Made by a program: the position numbers and the translations under genes. Source: JAGVXH01 sp041649755 (GTDB lineage: Archaea > Nanobdellota > Nanobdellia > Pacearchaeales > GW2011-AR1). Taken from it: a stretch of 64,000 nt of DNA. A model generated the notes under the pieces. It saw only the letters and a program-made list of their open reading frames with translations. It did no database searches and was not told the DNA's origin. The stretch lies in contig JBAZMK010000002.1 of NCBI GenBank assembly GCA_041649755.1, forward strand, positions 55,740-119,739. The letters are read 5' to 3'. Positions 23,764 through 31,791 of the stretch are shown one piece after another (the stretch's first letter is position 1; each line of letters starts with the position of its first letter).

Positions 23764-26592
23764 TTAAACTTTCCTAAATCCAAACCAAAACTTCTTTCCT
23801 TTTACCTTACCATCTTCAGTAAAATCCAGATTTTCATCGCTTCTTCCAAAGAAAATCTTTTTAGCACCGACTCTTTCTTTAAGAAAACCTTCATAACCCC
23901 TCAAAACCGAATCGTCTTCCACTTCAACAAAAAGGTCTATTAAGTCCTCTTTAACTAAATTTACTTTCTTTCTGGAAGCCTGAATATTCCTTGAAATTTC
24001 TCTCACAAAACCCTCTGCTTCAAGCTCAGGGGTTATAATAAAATCTAATTTAACAAACAACCCTTTCCCTTTCTTCAATTTTACTCTCTTTACATTTACT
24101 TCCTCTTTTATAATGTCTAAAAACTCCTCAGATAATTCAACACCAGTAACCTCAAGTTTAGAAAGAGGCTGTTTAAGTGAAACCTTCGCAACATCCCTCT
24201 CTTTAAGTGCAAGCGACACAACTTCCCTTGTAAGGTTCATTTTATCCTTAAGGTTTTTATTCATTTTCTTTTTATCAAAATCAGGCCAATTTTGAAGATG
24301 AACAGATTCCTTATTACCTAAACTCCTGTAAATTACCTCTGAAACAAAAGGTATTATTGAAGCACAGACTTTAGAGAGATTATTTAAAACATAATTCAAA
24401 GTAGTCTTAGCATCTGAATCGCCCTCGTTAAATCTATCCCTGCTCCTACGAACATACCATGTTGAAAGGTCATCAATAAAGACCCTCATAAGATTTGTTG
24501 CAGAGACAGTATCATAACCATTAAGAGAATTTTTAACATCACAGATTAACTCATTCATTCTTGAAATTACCCACAAATCTAAAACATTTTTAGAGTCTAT
24601 AACTTTCTTCACTTTTATCTCAGGATAAAGAGAATAAAAATTACTTACGTTATAAAGCAAAACCAGAACTTTCTTGTAAATCTCTTCCAAACTTTTCTCC
24701 GAGAAATTAATATTCTCTGCACTCATTACGGGAGAAGACAAAAGATAAAATCTCAAAGAATCTGCCCCATATTTTTCAACTATTTTAAAAGGATCCTGAT
24801 AATTCCTCTTAGATTTTGACATCTTCTGCCCATCTTCAGCTAAAATGGTACCCGTCACAAGAACATTCTCAAAAGGTTTTTTACCAAATAATATCGCAGA
24901 CAAAGCCATCATATAATAAAACCACGCACGAGTCTGACCTATATACTCTGTAATAAACTGAGCAGGAAAATTCTTGTCAAAATAATCTTTATTCTCAAAA
25001 GGATAATGAAACTGGGCAAAACTCATTGAGCCTGACTCGAACCAGCAATCCAAAACTTCCGGAATTCTCTTATACTCCTCTCCACCTATCTTTAAAACAA
25101 CCTCATCAAGGTAATCTTTGTGTAAATCAATCTCACCTTTCAAACTCTTAGCATACTTCTTTAACTCATCTATTGAACCTATAACTTTTATTTTTCCAGA
25201 ATCTGACTTCCAGATAGGAATAGCTGACGCCCAGTACCTGTTTCTCGTAATATTCCAGTCAGGAGCCATCTCTATGTTGTTTCTCATTCTGCCTTCCTTC
25301 AAAAATTCAGGAAACCAGCTTATTTTGGAATTTACTTCAAGAAGCTTTTTCTTAATTTTCTGAATATTCACAAACCAGGCAGGAAGAGCTCGATAAATCA
25401 ATTTTGTATCACATCTGTAACAAAAAGGATATTCATGCTCTATTTTCCGCGACAAAACCACCTTCCCTTCTTTCTTCAAATCGGCCACAATTTTCTCATT
25501 TACCTCATGAACGTACTCCCCTTCATAATCCGCAACTTCAGACGTAAACCTACCATTTCCATCAACTGGCTGAACTGAAGGAATACTATACTTCCTGCAT
25601 ACAACATTATCGTCTTCCCCAAAAGCAGGTGCAGTATGAACAATTCCTGTCCCATCTTCCTCACTCACAAAATCCCCTAAAATAACCCTAAACGAATTCG
25701 GCATACCCTTAAAATAAGGATATAGAGGTTCATACTCCATCCCTTCAAGCTCCCTTCCCTTCACAGACTTTAGAACCTCATACTCCTCTTCAGATTTATA
25801 GAAATTTTTTAAAAGTGCCTTTGAAAGAATGTAAGTATTCCCATCTGACTTATCTTTTACAAAAGCATATTCAAGTAAAGGATTAACTGCTAAAGCAAGA
25901 TTTGAAGGAAGTGTCCAGGGCGTAGTTGTCCAGGATAAAGCAAAAGTCTTATCAAGATTTTTCACCTTAAACTTTACTACAACAGAAATATCCTTCACAT
26001 TTTTATAAGAATTATCCATCGCTATCTCAGATTTCGCAAGAGGTGTCGCACAATGAGGACAATACATTAAAATTTTCTCTCCCTCATATAGATATCCTTT
26101 ATCATACAACTCCTTAAAAGCCCACCATACCGACTCTATATATTTCGTATCCATCGTTTTATACCCTTTTTCAAAATCCACCCACCTCCCAATCCGATTA
26201 ATATACTCTTTCCAATCCTCTACATAAGTAAGAACCTTAGAGCGACAAAAATCATTAAATTTCTTTACTCCCATTTTCTCAATTTCATCTTTTGAATTAA
26301 TTCCGAGTTCTCTTTCTGCAATGCTTTCGACTGGAAGCCCGTGACAATCCCACCCCCAGACCCGCTTGACATACATACCATTCATAGTAAAAAACCTCGG
26401 AAAAACATCTTTTATAACAGAAACAAGTATATGCCCATAGTGGGGGAGACCCGTAGCAAAAGGAGGACCATCATAAAAAGTATAAGGTTTTCCTTTCTTT
26501 GTCTTCTCAAGAGATTTCTCAAAAGTCTTATCTTTATTCCAAAAAACTAAAACCTCCTTTTCCTGTTCATCAATAGTTTTCCTTTCAGCCAT
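23764..26592 (-). CDS. ileS: Isoleucyl-tRNA synthetase
   Basis: The 942-residue class I synthetase shows the IleRS form of the HIGH motif, DGPPFATGLPHYGHI, near residue 50. The editing domain lies between SWTTTPWTLPSN and the GTGIVHTAPAFGEDD block; KMSKS is in DGQKMSKSKRN near residue 590. The anticodon-binding domain contains WYVRRSRDRF. The C-terminus is shorter than in bacteria. It is a single gene on the minus strand. Confidence 0.96.
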   Translation of the reverse strand: MAERKTIDEQEKEVLVFWNKDKTFEKSLEKTKKGKPYTFYDGPPFATGLPHYGHILVSVIKDVFPRFFTMNGMYVKRVWGWDCHGLPVESIAERELGINSKDEIEKMGVKKFNDFCRSKVLTYVEDWKEYINRIGRWVDFEKGYKTMDTKYIESVWWAFKELYDKGYLYEGEKILMYCPHCATPLAKSEIAMDNSYKNVKDISVVVKFKVKNLDKTFALSWTTTPWTLPSNLALAVNPLLEYAFVKDKSDGNTYILSKALLKNFYKSEEEYEVLKSVKGRELEGMEYEPLYPYFKGMPNSFRVILGDFVSEEDGTGIVHTAPAFGEDDNVVCRKYSIPSVQPVDGNGRFTSEVADYEGEYVHEVNEKIVADLKKEGKVVLSRKIEHEYPFCYRCDTKLIYRALPAWFVNIQKIKKKLLEVNSKISWFPEFLKEGRMRNNIEMAPDWNITRNRYWASAIPIWKSDSGKIKVIGSIDELKKYAKSLKGEIDLHKDYLDEVVLKIGGEEYKRIPEVLDCWFESGSMSFAQFHYPFENKDYFDKNFPAQFITEYIGQTRAWFYYMMALSAILFGKKPFENVLVTGTILAEDGQKMSKSKRNYQDPFKIVEKYGADSLRFYLLSSPVMSAENINFSEKSLEEIYKKVLVLLYNVSNFYSLYPEIKVKKVIDSKNVLDLWVISRMNELICDVKNSLNGYDTVSATNLMRVFIDDLSTWYVRRSRDRFNEGDSDAKTTLNYVLNNLSKVCASIIPFVSEVIYRSLGNKESVHLQNWPDFDKKKMNKNLKDKMNLTREVVSLALKERDVAKVSLKQPLSKLEVTGVELSEEFLDIIKEEVNVKRVKLKKGKGLFVKLDFIITPELEAEGFVREISRNIQASRKKVNLVKEDLIDLFVEVEDDSVLRGYEGFLKERVGAKKIFFGRSDENLDFTEDGKVKGKKFWFGFRKV

Positions 26593-26692
26593 ACCTATCT
26601 ATAGCTTTTAGTTTTTTAAATTTAGTCATTTAGGCTTTAGTCCCTTTTTAGATACAAGAAAGATTTATAATACCTAAATAATTAAATTAAAT

Positions 26693-26944
26693 ATGAAAGG
26701 CTCAAAATTCCTAAAAGAATTCAAAAAACAAACCGCGATAGCTATTGTTGCCGCATTTGGCTTCTTAATTGCATTAGCTTGGAGAGATTTCATATCTGAA
26801 GTTGTAACAAAAATAGTAGAAAGTTTAGGTGTTGAAACATCCCTTTATCTCTACAAACTCCTTGCAGCAGTAATCATAACAATAATTGCAATAATAGGAA
26901 TAATCTTAGCTTCCAAACTTAATTCAGAAGAAAAGAAAGACTAA
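26693..26944 (+). CDS. DUF5654-like small membrane protein
   Basis: The 83-residue protein has two hydrophobic segments (about residues 16-30 and 50-72) around LAWRDFISEVVTKIVES. The N-terminal KEFKKQTAIAIVAAFGFLIA and the LAWRDFI motif resemble the archaeal DUF5654 family, for which no function is known. Its stop overlaps the convergent dphB gene by 4 nt. Confidence 0.75.
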   Translation: MKGSKFLKEFKKQTAIAIVAAFGFLIALAWRDFISEVVTKIVESLGVETSLYLYKLLAAVIITIIAIIGIILASKLNSEEKKD

Positions 26945-27663
26945 CTAAATAACTCTAGAAACTCTTTTTCTAAAAAGTGTAATTCACTTGGAATAATTAA
27001 ACAAAAAGGCATCTTAACCTTCTTACTTTTTAATCTATCAAGAGAATCATAATAAATTTCCTGAGAATTGATTCCAGCATTTGAAACAACGATAATCTTC
27101 TTAGGTAAATCTACTTTTTCCTTAAAAGCACTTTCTTCTAACTGCCTTATTGCACCCCCCAACTCTAACCCTATGTCGGTTAAAACTAAAGTATGTGCTT
27201 TAATACTTAAATTATCTTTAACATAACCTATAAAAGAAGTAGGTTTATTCGTATGCTCTTTCCAGTCAGGCATAGAAGCAGTCTTACCAAATTTATAAAG
27301 AGAAAGCCCCGTCTCGGCTACAGCAGTCAAAATTGAAGAATTATGAAAAACCTTGTAAGGTATACCCTTCTTTTTACAGGATAAAATAAGCTGAAGATGA
27401 GTAGTTGCTGAAAGAGAATCCCCATAAACTAAAAGAACAACATCTTTTTTTCCTGCTACCCCCAAAATAGATTCATCTTCAACAGAACTCCTTTTTAAAG
27501 GCTCAATTTTCACACCCAAACTTTTTTCCAATGTTTCCAAATTATAAGGAAAATTAACAGTGTAATTATCTAAATAAACTTTATCAGATGACTCTATCGC
27601 TTTCAGAGCTTCAGCTGTCACAGACAATTCATTAAGTCCAAGCCCAACCAAATAAAATACCAT
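26941..27663 (-). CDS. dphB: Diphthine synthase
   Basis: The 240-residue SAM-dependent methyltransferase makes diphthine on elongation factor 2. It shows the family start MVFYLVGLGLNELSVTAEAL, then VYLDNYT, the SAM-binding LVYGDSLSATTHLQLIL, HNSSILTAVAETGLSLYKFG, and GINSQEIYYDSLDRL. It overlaps its convergent neighbour by 4 nt. Confidence 0.94.
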   Translation of the reverse strand: MVFYLVGLGLNELSVTAEALKAIESSDKVYLDNYTVNFPYNLETLEKSLGVKIEPLKRSSVEDESILGVAGKKDVVLLVYGDSLSATTHLQLILSCKKKGIPYKVFHNSSILTAVAETGLSLYKFGKTASMPDWKEHTNKPTSFIGYVKDNLSIKAHTLVLTDIGLELGGAIRQLEESAFKEKVDLPKKIIVVSNAGINSQEIYYDSLDRLKSKKVKMPFCLIIPSELHFLEKEFLELFS

Positions 27664-27686
27664 AAAAATAGAGAATAACAGGAATT

Positions 27687-27911
27687 TTAAATATTAGCTT
27701 TCCACCAAACAAGAACGGTCAAAAAAGAAAAAGCAAGACTTATCCCAAGAGTTTTATTTAAAGTTAAAAAAATCGCCGAAAGAAAAGCCAGAACCCAAAC
27801 TATCGTAGGAAAATAAATTGGCTTAACATAAATTGACCTTTCATCTTTGGTTATCTTAGACAAAATAATCCCTAACGGAATAGCCAAAATTAAGGTAAAA
27901 TATTCTATCAT
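27687..27911 (-). CDS. Small membrane protein of unknown function
   Basis: The 74-residue protein has three hydrophobic segments (about 3-19, 33-49 and 54-69) with a short charged loop KITKDERSIYVKP. It lies 23 nt upstream of dphB on the same strand and may share its mRNA. No family is recognised. Confidence 0.65.
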   Translation of the reverse strand: MIEYFTLILAIPLGIILSKITKDERSIYVKPIYFPTIVWVLAFLSAIFLTLNKTLGISLAFSFLTVLVWWKANI

Positions 27912-27987
27912 AAAAATATATTGAAAAAGAGTTTATAATTTTATGGTTTAAGTAAAAGTTTATAACCTCCTAAGGATTATTTATAAC

Positions 27988-28584
27988 ATGAGAACCCTGA
28001 TTTATTCTTTTGAAAAATTTGGTAACCTGAATAGCAACCCTACATACGAGATTGGAAAAGAAATCAAAGCCCTTTCTAATTCTAAAGAGATGGAATTAAT
28101 TCAATTACCTGTTACATACAAATGCTGGGGCTTATTAAAAGATAAAATTGATGAATTCAAACCCCATTTTGTTCTAGGGTTAGGAGTCGCAATAGGGACA
28201 AATAAAGTCAAAGTTGAAAAGATAGGATTAAATTATAAACACGCAGAGATTACTGACAATGAAGGAATAAAATTACAATCCGAAAAAATTTCTATAAATA
28301 ACAAACTGGCTCTTGAAACTAATATTGATATATTTAAATTTGTCAACAAGTTAAAAGAAAAAGGAATTCCTACTGAAGTCTCCTTTCATGCAGGGACATA
28401 TGTCTGTAATTATGTATATTATAGTTGTCTCAGTTATTTTGACAATAAAGAAATGAAAACTTTATTTATCCACGTTCCCGCCTCCCCCAAGGAAGTAATT
28501 GAATTAAATATAAATACCCCTTCCTTTCCAACCTCTTACATAGCTAAAGGAATTTTTCAAACATTACAAGAAACGCAAATCTAA
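27988..28584 (+). CDS. pcp: Pyroglutamyl-peptidase I (pyrrolidone carboxypeptidase)
   Basis: The 198-residue cysteine peptidase removes N-terminal pyroglutamate. The catalytic Glu is in KVKVEKIGLNYKH, the Cys in HAGTYVCNYVYYSCL, and the His in TLFIHVPASP. The N-terminus TLIYSFEKFGNLNSNPT matches the GFEPFGG-x-x-x-NPS motif loosely. It may work in peptide recycling. It is a standalone gene. Confidence 0.87.
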   Translation: MRTLIYSFEKFGNLNSNPTYEIGKEIKALSNSKEMELIQLPVTYKCWGLLKDKIDEFKPHFVLGLGVAIGTNKVKVEKIGLNYKHAEITDNEGIKLQSEKISINNKLALETNIDIFKFVNKLKEKGIPTEVSFHAGTYVCNYVYYSCLSYFDNKEMKTLFIHVPASPKEVIELNINTPSFPTSYIAKGIFQTLQETQI

Positions 28585-28665
28585 GAAAACCTCTTCATAA
28601 TTACCCCAACCTAAACAGAAAATAATATTGATAAGATTTATAACCCTCTTCAGTCTTAATAACTT

Positions 28666-29184
28666 ATGAAAATAAAATCAACACTTATTTCAGAAAAAGT
28701 AACTTCCAACTCAAAAGAAGCATTTGACTTATTCGCATCACAAAGGTTTGGAGAGAAAAAAGGAGAAAAAATTACTTATATGTTAAGCGAAGCACTCTAT
28801 TTATTAGAAGATGGAAAAATAGAAATCTTTGACTCAAAAAATAAACTCTTAACTGAAGAAGAAGTTATAAGAAAATTTAAGAAAATAGATAAGAAATTCA
28901 AAACAAAATATATCGTGTTTAAAGACTTAAGAAAAAAAGGCTACATTGTAAAAACCGCCCTAAAATACGGAGCTGAATTTCGCGTCTACGACAAAGGAAT
29001 AAAAATAGAATCTGGACACTCAAAATGGATTTGTTTCCCAATTTCAGAAAATCAATCTTTAACGTGGCAGGAATTTTCAGCGAAAAACCGCGTCGCGCAC
29101 TCAACAAAAAAGAACCTTTTAATAGCAATAGTAGACGAAGAGGAAGACATATCTTACTTTGAAATTAAATGGATTAAACCCTAA
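28666..29184 (+). CDS. endA: tRNA-intron endonuclease
   Basis: The 172-residue protein cuts bulge-helix-bulge motifs in precursor tRNA. The catalytic triad is visible: Tyr108 in EFRVYDKG, His118 in SGHSKWICFP, and Lys in RVAHSTKKNLLIAIVD. The length fits the homotetrameric (alpha4) type, which usually needs strict bulge-helix-bulge substrates. This bears on whether the T-loop insert in tRNA-Val is removable. The next gene starts 1 nt after the stop. Confidence 0.94.
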   Translation: MKIKSTLISEKVTSNSKEAFDLFASQRFGEKKGEKITYMLSEALYLLEDGKIEIFDSKNKLLTEEEVIRKFKKIDKKFKTKYIVFKDLRKKGYIVKTALKYGAEFRVYDKGIKIESGHSKWICFPISENQSLTWQEFSAKNRVAHSTKKNLLIAIVDEEEDISYFEIKWIKP

Positions 29185-29185
29185 G

Positions 29186-29992
29186 ATGATTGACATAAAA
29201 GAAAAAAAAGGCAAGATAATCTCTTTTCTTGAATCAAACGGACCTTCCCTCCCTGTCAGAATAGCAAAAGTGATTGAAATGGAGCCTGTATTCGCATCTG
29301 CTATTCTTTCTGAACTATACAATGAAAGAAGAATAAAAATGAGTTTCATAAAAGTCGGTTCATCAAGACTATATTTCTTACCGGGACAAGAACAAAAACT
29401 AGAAGAACATACTGAAAATCTAAAACCTGTAGAAAAAGAAGCCTACTTAAAAATAAAAGATAAAAAAATCCTAAAAGATGAAGATGAAGAACCTGCAGTC
29501 AGAGTTGCACTAAGAAATCTAAAAGACTTCGCCGAATCATCTTATGAAAACAACGCCCTAATCTGGAAATACAAATTTTTCAAAGAAGAGACAAAAGAAC
29601 CCAAGAAAAAAATCGAAGAAGTAAAAAAACCAAGAAAAATCGAAGAAAAAATTGAAATATTTGATTCGGAAAAGAAAGAATCGGAATTCTCTTCTGAAAT
29701 AAAACAATTCTTAGATAAAAAAGAAATCGGAATAATTGAAGAAATTCAGAGTAATAAAAAAGAACTTATAGCCAAAGTAAGTGTTAAAACCTCTATAGGA
29801 GAAGTAAACTTTCTTTTAATCGCAAAAAATAAAAAATCAACCAATAAAGAAGAAATAAATACTTATGCTCAAAGAGCCGGCTATTATAAAATGCCTTGTT
29901 TAATAATCCTTAAAAAAGAAGCCTCTAAAACGATTAAAAATTACTTAAAAGAGAATAACTTAATAAAAATCATATCTATTGAAGAACCATAA
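29186..29992 (+). CDS. Winged-helix protein with a C-terminal nuclease-like domain, coupled to endA
   Basis: The protein of about 268 residues has an N-terminal winged-helix domain (KGKIISFLESNGPSLPVRIA to SSRLYFLPGQEQ), a highly charged Lys/Glu linker (residues about 75-195), and a C-terminal alpha/beta domain. In that domain IGEVNFLLIAKNKKS and TYAQRAGYYKMPCLII follow the order of a PD-(D/E)XK fold without a clear full catalytic set. The ATG at 29186 is 1 nt after the endA stop. Nucleic acid binding is likely; the tie to endA suggests tRNA or RNA handling. Confidence 0.7.
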   Translation: MIDIKEKKGKIISFLESNGPSLPVRIAKVIEMEPVFASAILSELYNERRIKMSFIKVGSSRLYFLPGQEQKLEEHTENLKPVEKEAYLKIKDKKILKDEDEEPAVRVALRNLKDFAESSYENNALIWKYKFFKEETKEPKKKIEEVKKPRKIEEKIEIFDSEKKESEFSSEIKQFLDKKEIGIIEEIQSNKKELIAKVSVKTSIGEVNFLLIAKNKKSTNKEEINTYAQRAGYYKMPCLIILKKEASKTIKNYLKENNLIKIISIEEP

Positions 29993-30023
29993 CACTTTTA
30001 AACCTAATTTATATTTTTTAAAT

Positions 30024-30227
30024 ATGGGAAGAATAAAATCAAAACTAATTAAAAGAACTGCGAAACAATTAGTAAACACATCTCCAGACATGTTTGAAAA
30101 TTCTTTTGAAGAAAATAAAAAAGCCCTAGGTAGTAATTTGGAATCAAAAAAAACCCGAAACAAGATTGCAGGGTATATAACAAGAATAAAAAAGAATACT
30201 AAAAACATTCTAGAAGAGGTCAAATGA
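30024..30227 (+). CDS. rps17e: Ribosomal protein eS17
   Basis: The 67-residue protein starts GRIKSKLIKRTAKQLVN and ends NKIAGYITRIKKNT, a near-textbook archaeal S17e. The frame is open 15 codons upstream, but the ATG at 30024 matches the family N-terminus and lies about 25 nt after a TTTTAAA box. It overlaps alba by 4 nt. Confidence 0.95.
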   Translation: MGRIKSKLIKRTAKQLVNTSPDMFENSFEENKKALGSNLESKKTRNKIAGYITRIKKNTKNILEEVK

Positions 30228-30520
30228 GCGAAGAGAAATACAAAGATAACATAATTTTTATAGGAGGAAAACCATTCATGAATTACGTTACTGGAGTTGT
30301 AGTTCAGTTTAACACAAACAATGCTGAAGAAGTCATAATAAAATCAAGGGGAAAATTCATAGCGAAAGCTGTTGATGTCGCAGAAGTTTCAAGAAGAAAA
30401 TTCCTTAAAGATAAAAATATTCAGGTAAAAGAAGTAAAAATAGGAAGCGAAGAATTTGAAAATAAAGAAGGGAAAAACATAAACGTTTCCACTTTAGAGA
30501 TAATCCTAATAAAAAAATAG
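30224..30520 (+). CDS. alba: Alba chromatin/RNA-binding protein
   Basis: The 98-residue protein has the Alba fold sequence: IIFIGGKPFMNYVTGVVVQF, IIKSRGKFIAKAVDVAEVSRR and a C-terminal strand VSTLEIILIKK. The Lys of GGKPFMNY corresponds to the DNA-contacting Lys16 region. It packages DNA and binds RNA. It is coupled to eS17 by a 4-nt overlap. Confidence 0.95.
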   Translation: MSEEKYKDNIIFIGGKPFMNYVTGVVVQFNTNNAEEVIIKSRGKFIAKAVDVAEVSRRKFLKDKNIQVKEVKIGSEEFENKEGKNINVSTLEIILIKK

Positions 30521-30561
30521 AACGAAAGGTTTAAAAATCCACAAAGTTTTTAAACCTTGCT

Positions 30562-31491
30562 ATGACACATTCTAAAAAATGCCCAGAGTGCAATAGTTCT
30601 AATTTAATTTATGATGAAACAAGAGGAGAAGTAATTTGCGGTGATTGCGGTCTTTTAGTTGAAGAAAAAATGGTAGACACTTCTCACGAATTAAGAGCCT
30701 TTGATAAATCTGAAAAGAAATCCCGTGGAGGAGCTCCAATGTCCCTTCAAAAATTTGACAAAGGCTTAACAACAAATGTCGGGGAAATTTCAGACATCTA
30801 CAAATTAGACTCAACACAACAAACAAGAAAATACCTAAGACTAAAAAAATGGCAGGAAAGAGTCTCAACATCAATAGAAAGAAATCTTCGTCTTGCAATG
30901 TCAGAATTAAGAAGAGTAGCGTCCTATCTTGATTTACCTTCTGTTGTTCGTGACGAGTCTGCAAGAATTTACAATTTTGTTCTTCAAAGAGGTCTAGTCA
31001 GGGGTCGTTCAATGGAATCTGTAATAGCAGCCTGCATTTACGCAGCGTGCCGTTCTTACAACATCCCAAGAACCTTAGATGAAATCTCAAACGCATCAGA
31101 AGTAGAAAGAAAAGAAATAGGAAGAACTTACAGGTTTATAATAAGAAAAATAGGCTTAAAAGTAACACCCAGTTCTCCAAAAGACTACATTTCAAGATTC
31201 TCCTCCACCCTGCACTTATCACCGCAATCACAAAATGAAGCACTAAAAATTCTTCAGAGAGCAGAAGTCTCAGAACTAACTTCTGGCAGAGGTCCTGCAG
31301 GAATTGCCGCAGCTGCACTCTACGTCGCCGCACTTCTAAACGACGAAAAGAAAACACAAAGAGAAGTCGCAGATGTTGCAGGAATAACTGAAGTAACAAT
31401 AAGAAACCGATACAAAGAGCTTCTTGAAAGACTTGATCTAGAAGACAAAATGAAAATCAAAGAAAACGAAAAAAAGAAAAAGAAAGAATAG
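30562..31491 (+). CDS. tfb: Transcription initiation factor TFB
   Basis: The 309-residue protein recruits RNA polymerase to TATA-bound TBP. An N-terminal zinc ribbon (CPECN and CGDCG), a B-reader/linker (LRAFDKSEKKSRGGAPMS), and two cyclin folds (about residues 105-205 and 210-300) are all visible. The end GITEVTIRNRYKELLERL is the recognition helix for the TFB-recognition element. The C-terminus ends in a Lys-rich tail. Confidence 0.97.
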   Translation: MTHSKKCPECNSSNLIYDETRGEVICGDCGLLVEEKMVDTSHELRAFDKSEKKSRGGAPMSLQKFDKGLTTNVGEISDIYKLDSTQQTRKYLRLKKWQERVSTSIERNLRLAMSELRRVASYLDLPSVVRDESARIYNFVLQRGLVRGRSMESVIAACIYAACRSYNIPRTLDEISNASEVERKEIGRTYRFIIRKIGLKVTPSSPKDYISRFSSTLHLSPQSQNEALKILQRAEVSELTSGRGPAGIAAAALYVAALLNDEKKTQREVADVAGITEVTIRNRYKELLERLDLEDKMKIKENEKKKKKE

Positions 31492-31534
31492 TTCTCCGAT
31501 ACTTTTATAACTCCTGCAAATGTTTAATTTACCT

Positions 31535-31617
31535 GAGGAGATGCCGGAGCGGTCAAACGGGCTAGGCTTAGGACCTAGTGGCTCATGCCTACGGGGGTTC
31601 GAATCCTCCTCTCCTCA
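31535..31617 (+). tRNA. tRNA-Leu (anticodon UAG)
   Basis: The class II tRNA has acceptor GAGGAGA/TCTCCTC, discriminator A, anticodon loop CTTAGGA and a long variable arm (TGGCTCATGCCTACG region). The T-arm is intact. A structured region ending in a partial copy of its 3' end follows. Confidence 0.95.
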
Positions 31618-31784
31618 TTTATTTGCTATTGAGCAAAGCGAAATAGCAATGTTATAGGGTTCTGAAGTAAAGGTAACTGCAATGGCGATGACTAATACGG
31701 AGGTGGAGCAATTCGCTCCAAATAACGAAAACAAATAAATAATTGTTATGAGGTACAAATTGTGAACAGAATCCTCTCTCTTTA
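31618..31784 (+). other. Structured non-coding stretch after tRNA-Leu, ending in a partial tRNA 3'-end repeat
   Basis: No ORF is supported in this gap. It contains a perfect 8-bp stem TTGCTATT/AATAGCAA (31623-31649), a stem GGAGC/GCTCC near 31704-31719, and ATTGTGAAC (31759-31767), which resembles ATTGTGAGC of the hairpin elements near tRNA-Val and tRNA-Gln. It then ends in GAATCCTCTCTC (31769-31780), a degraded match to the tRNA-Leu 3' end GAATCCTCCTCTCC. It may be a non-coding RNA or an integration scar. Confidence 0.5.
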
Positions 31785-31791
31785 AAATTAC

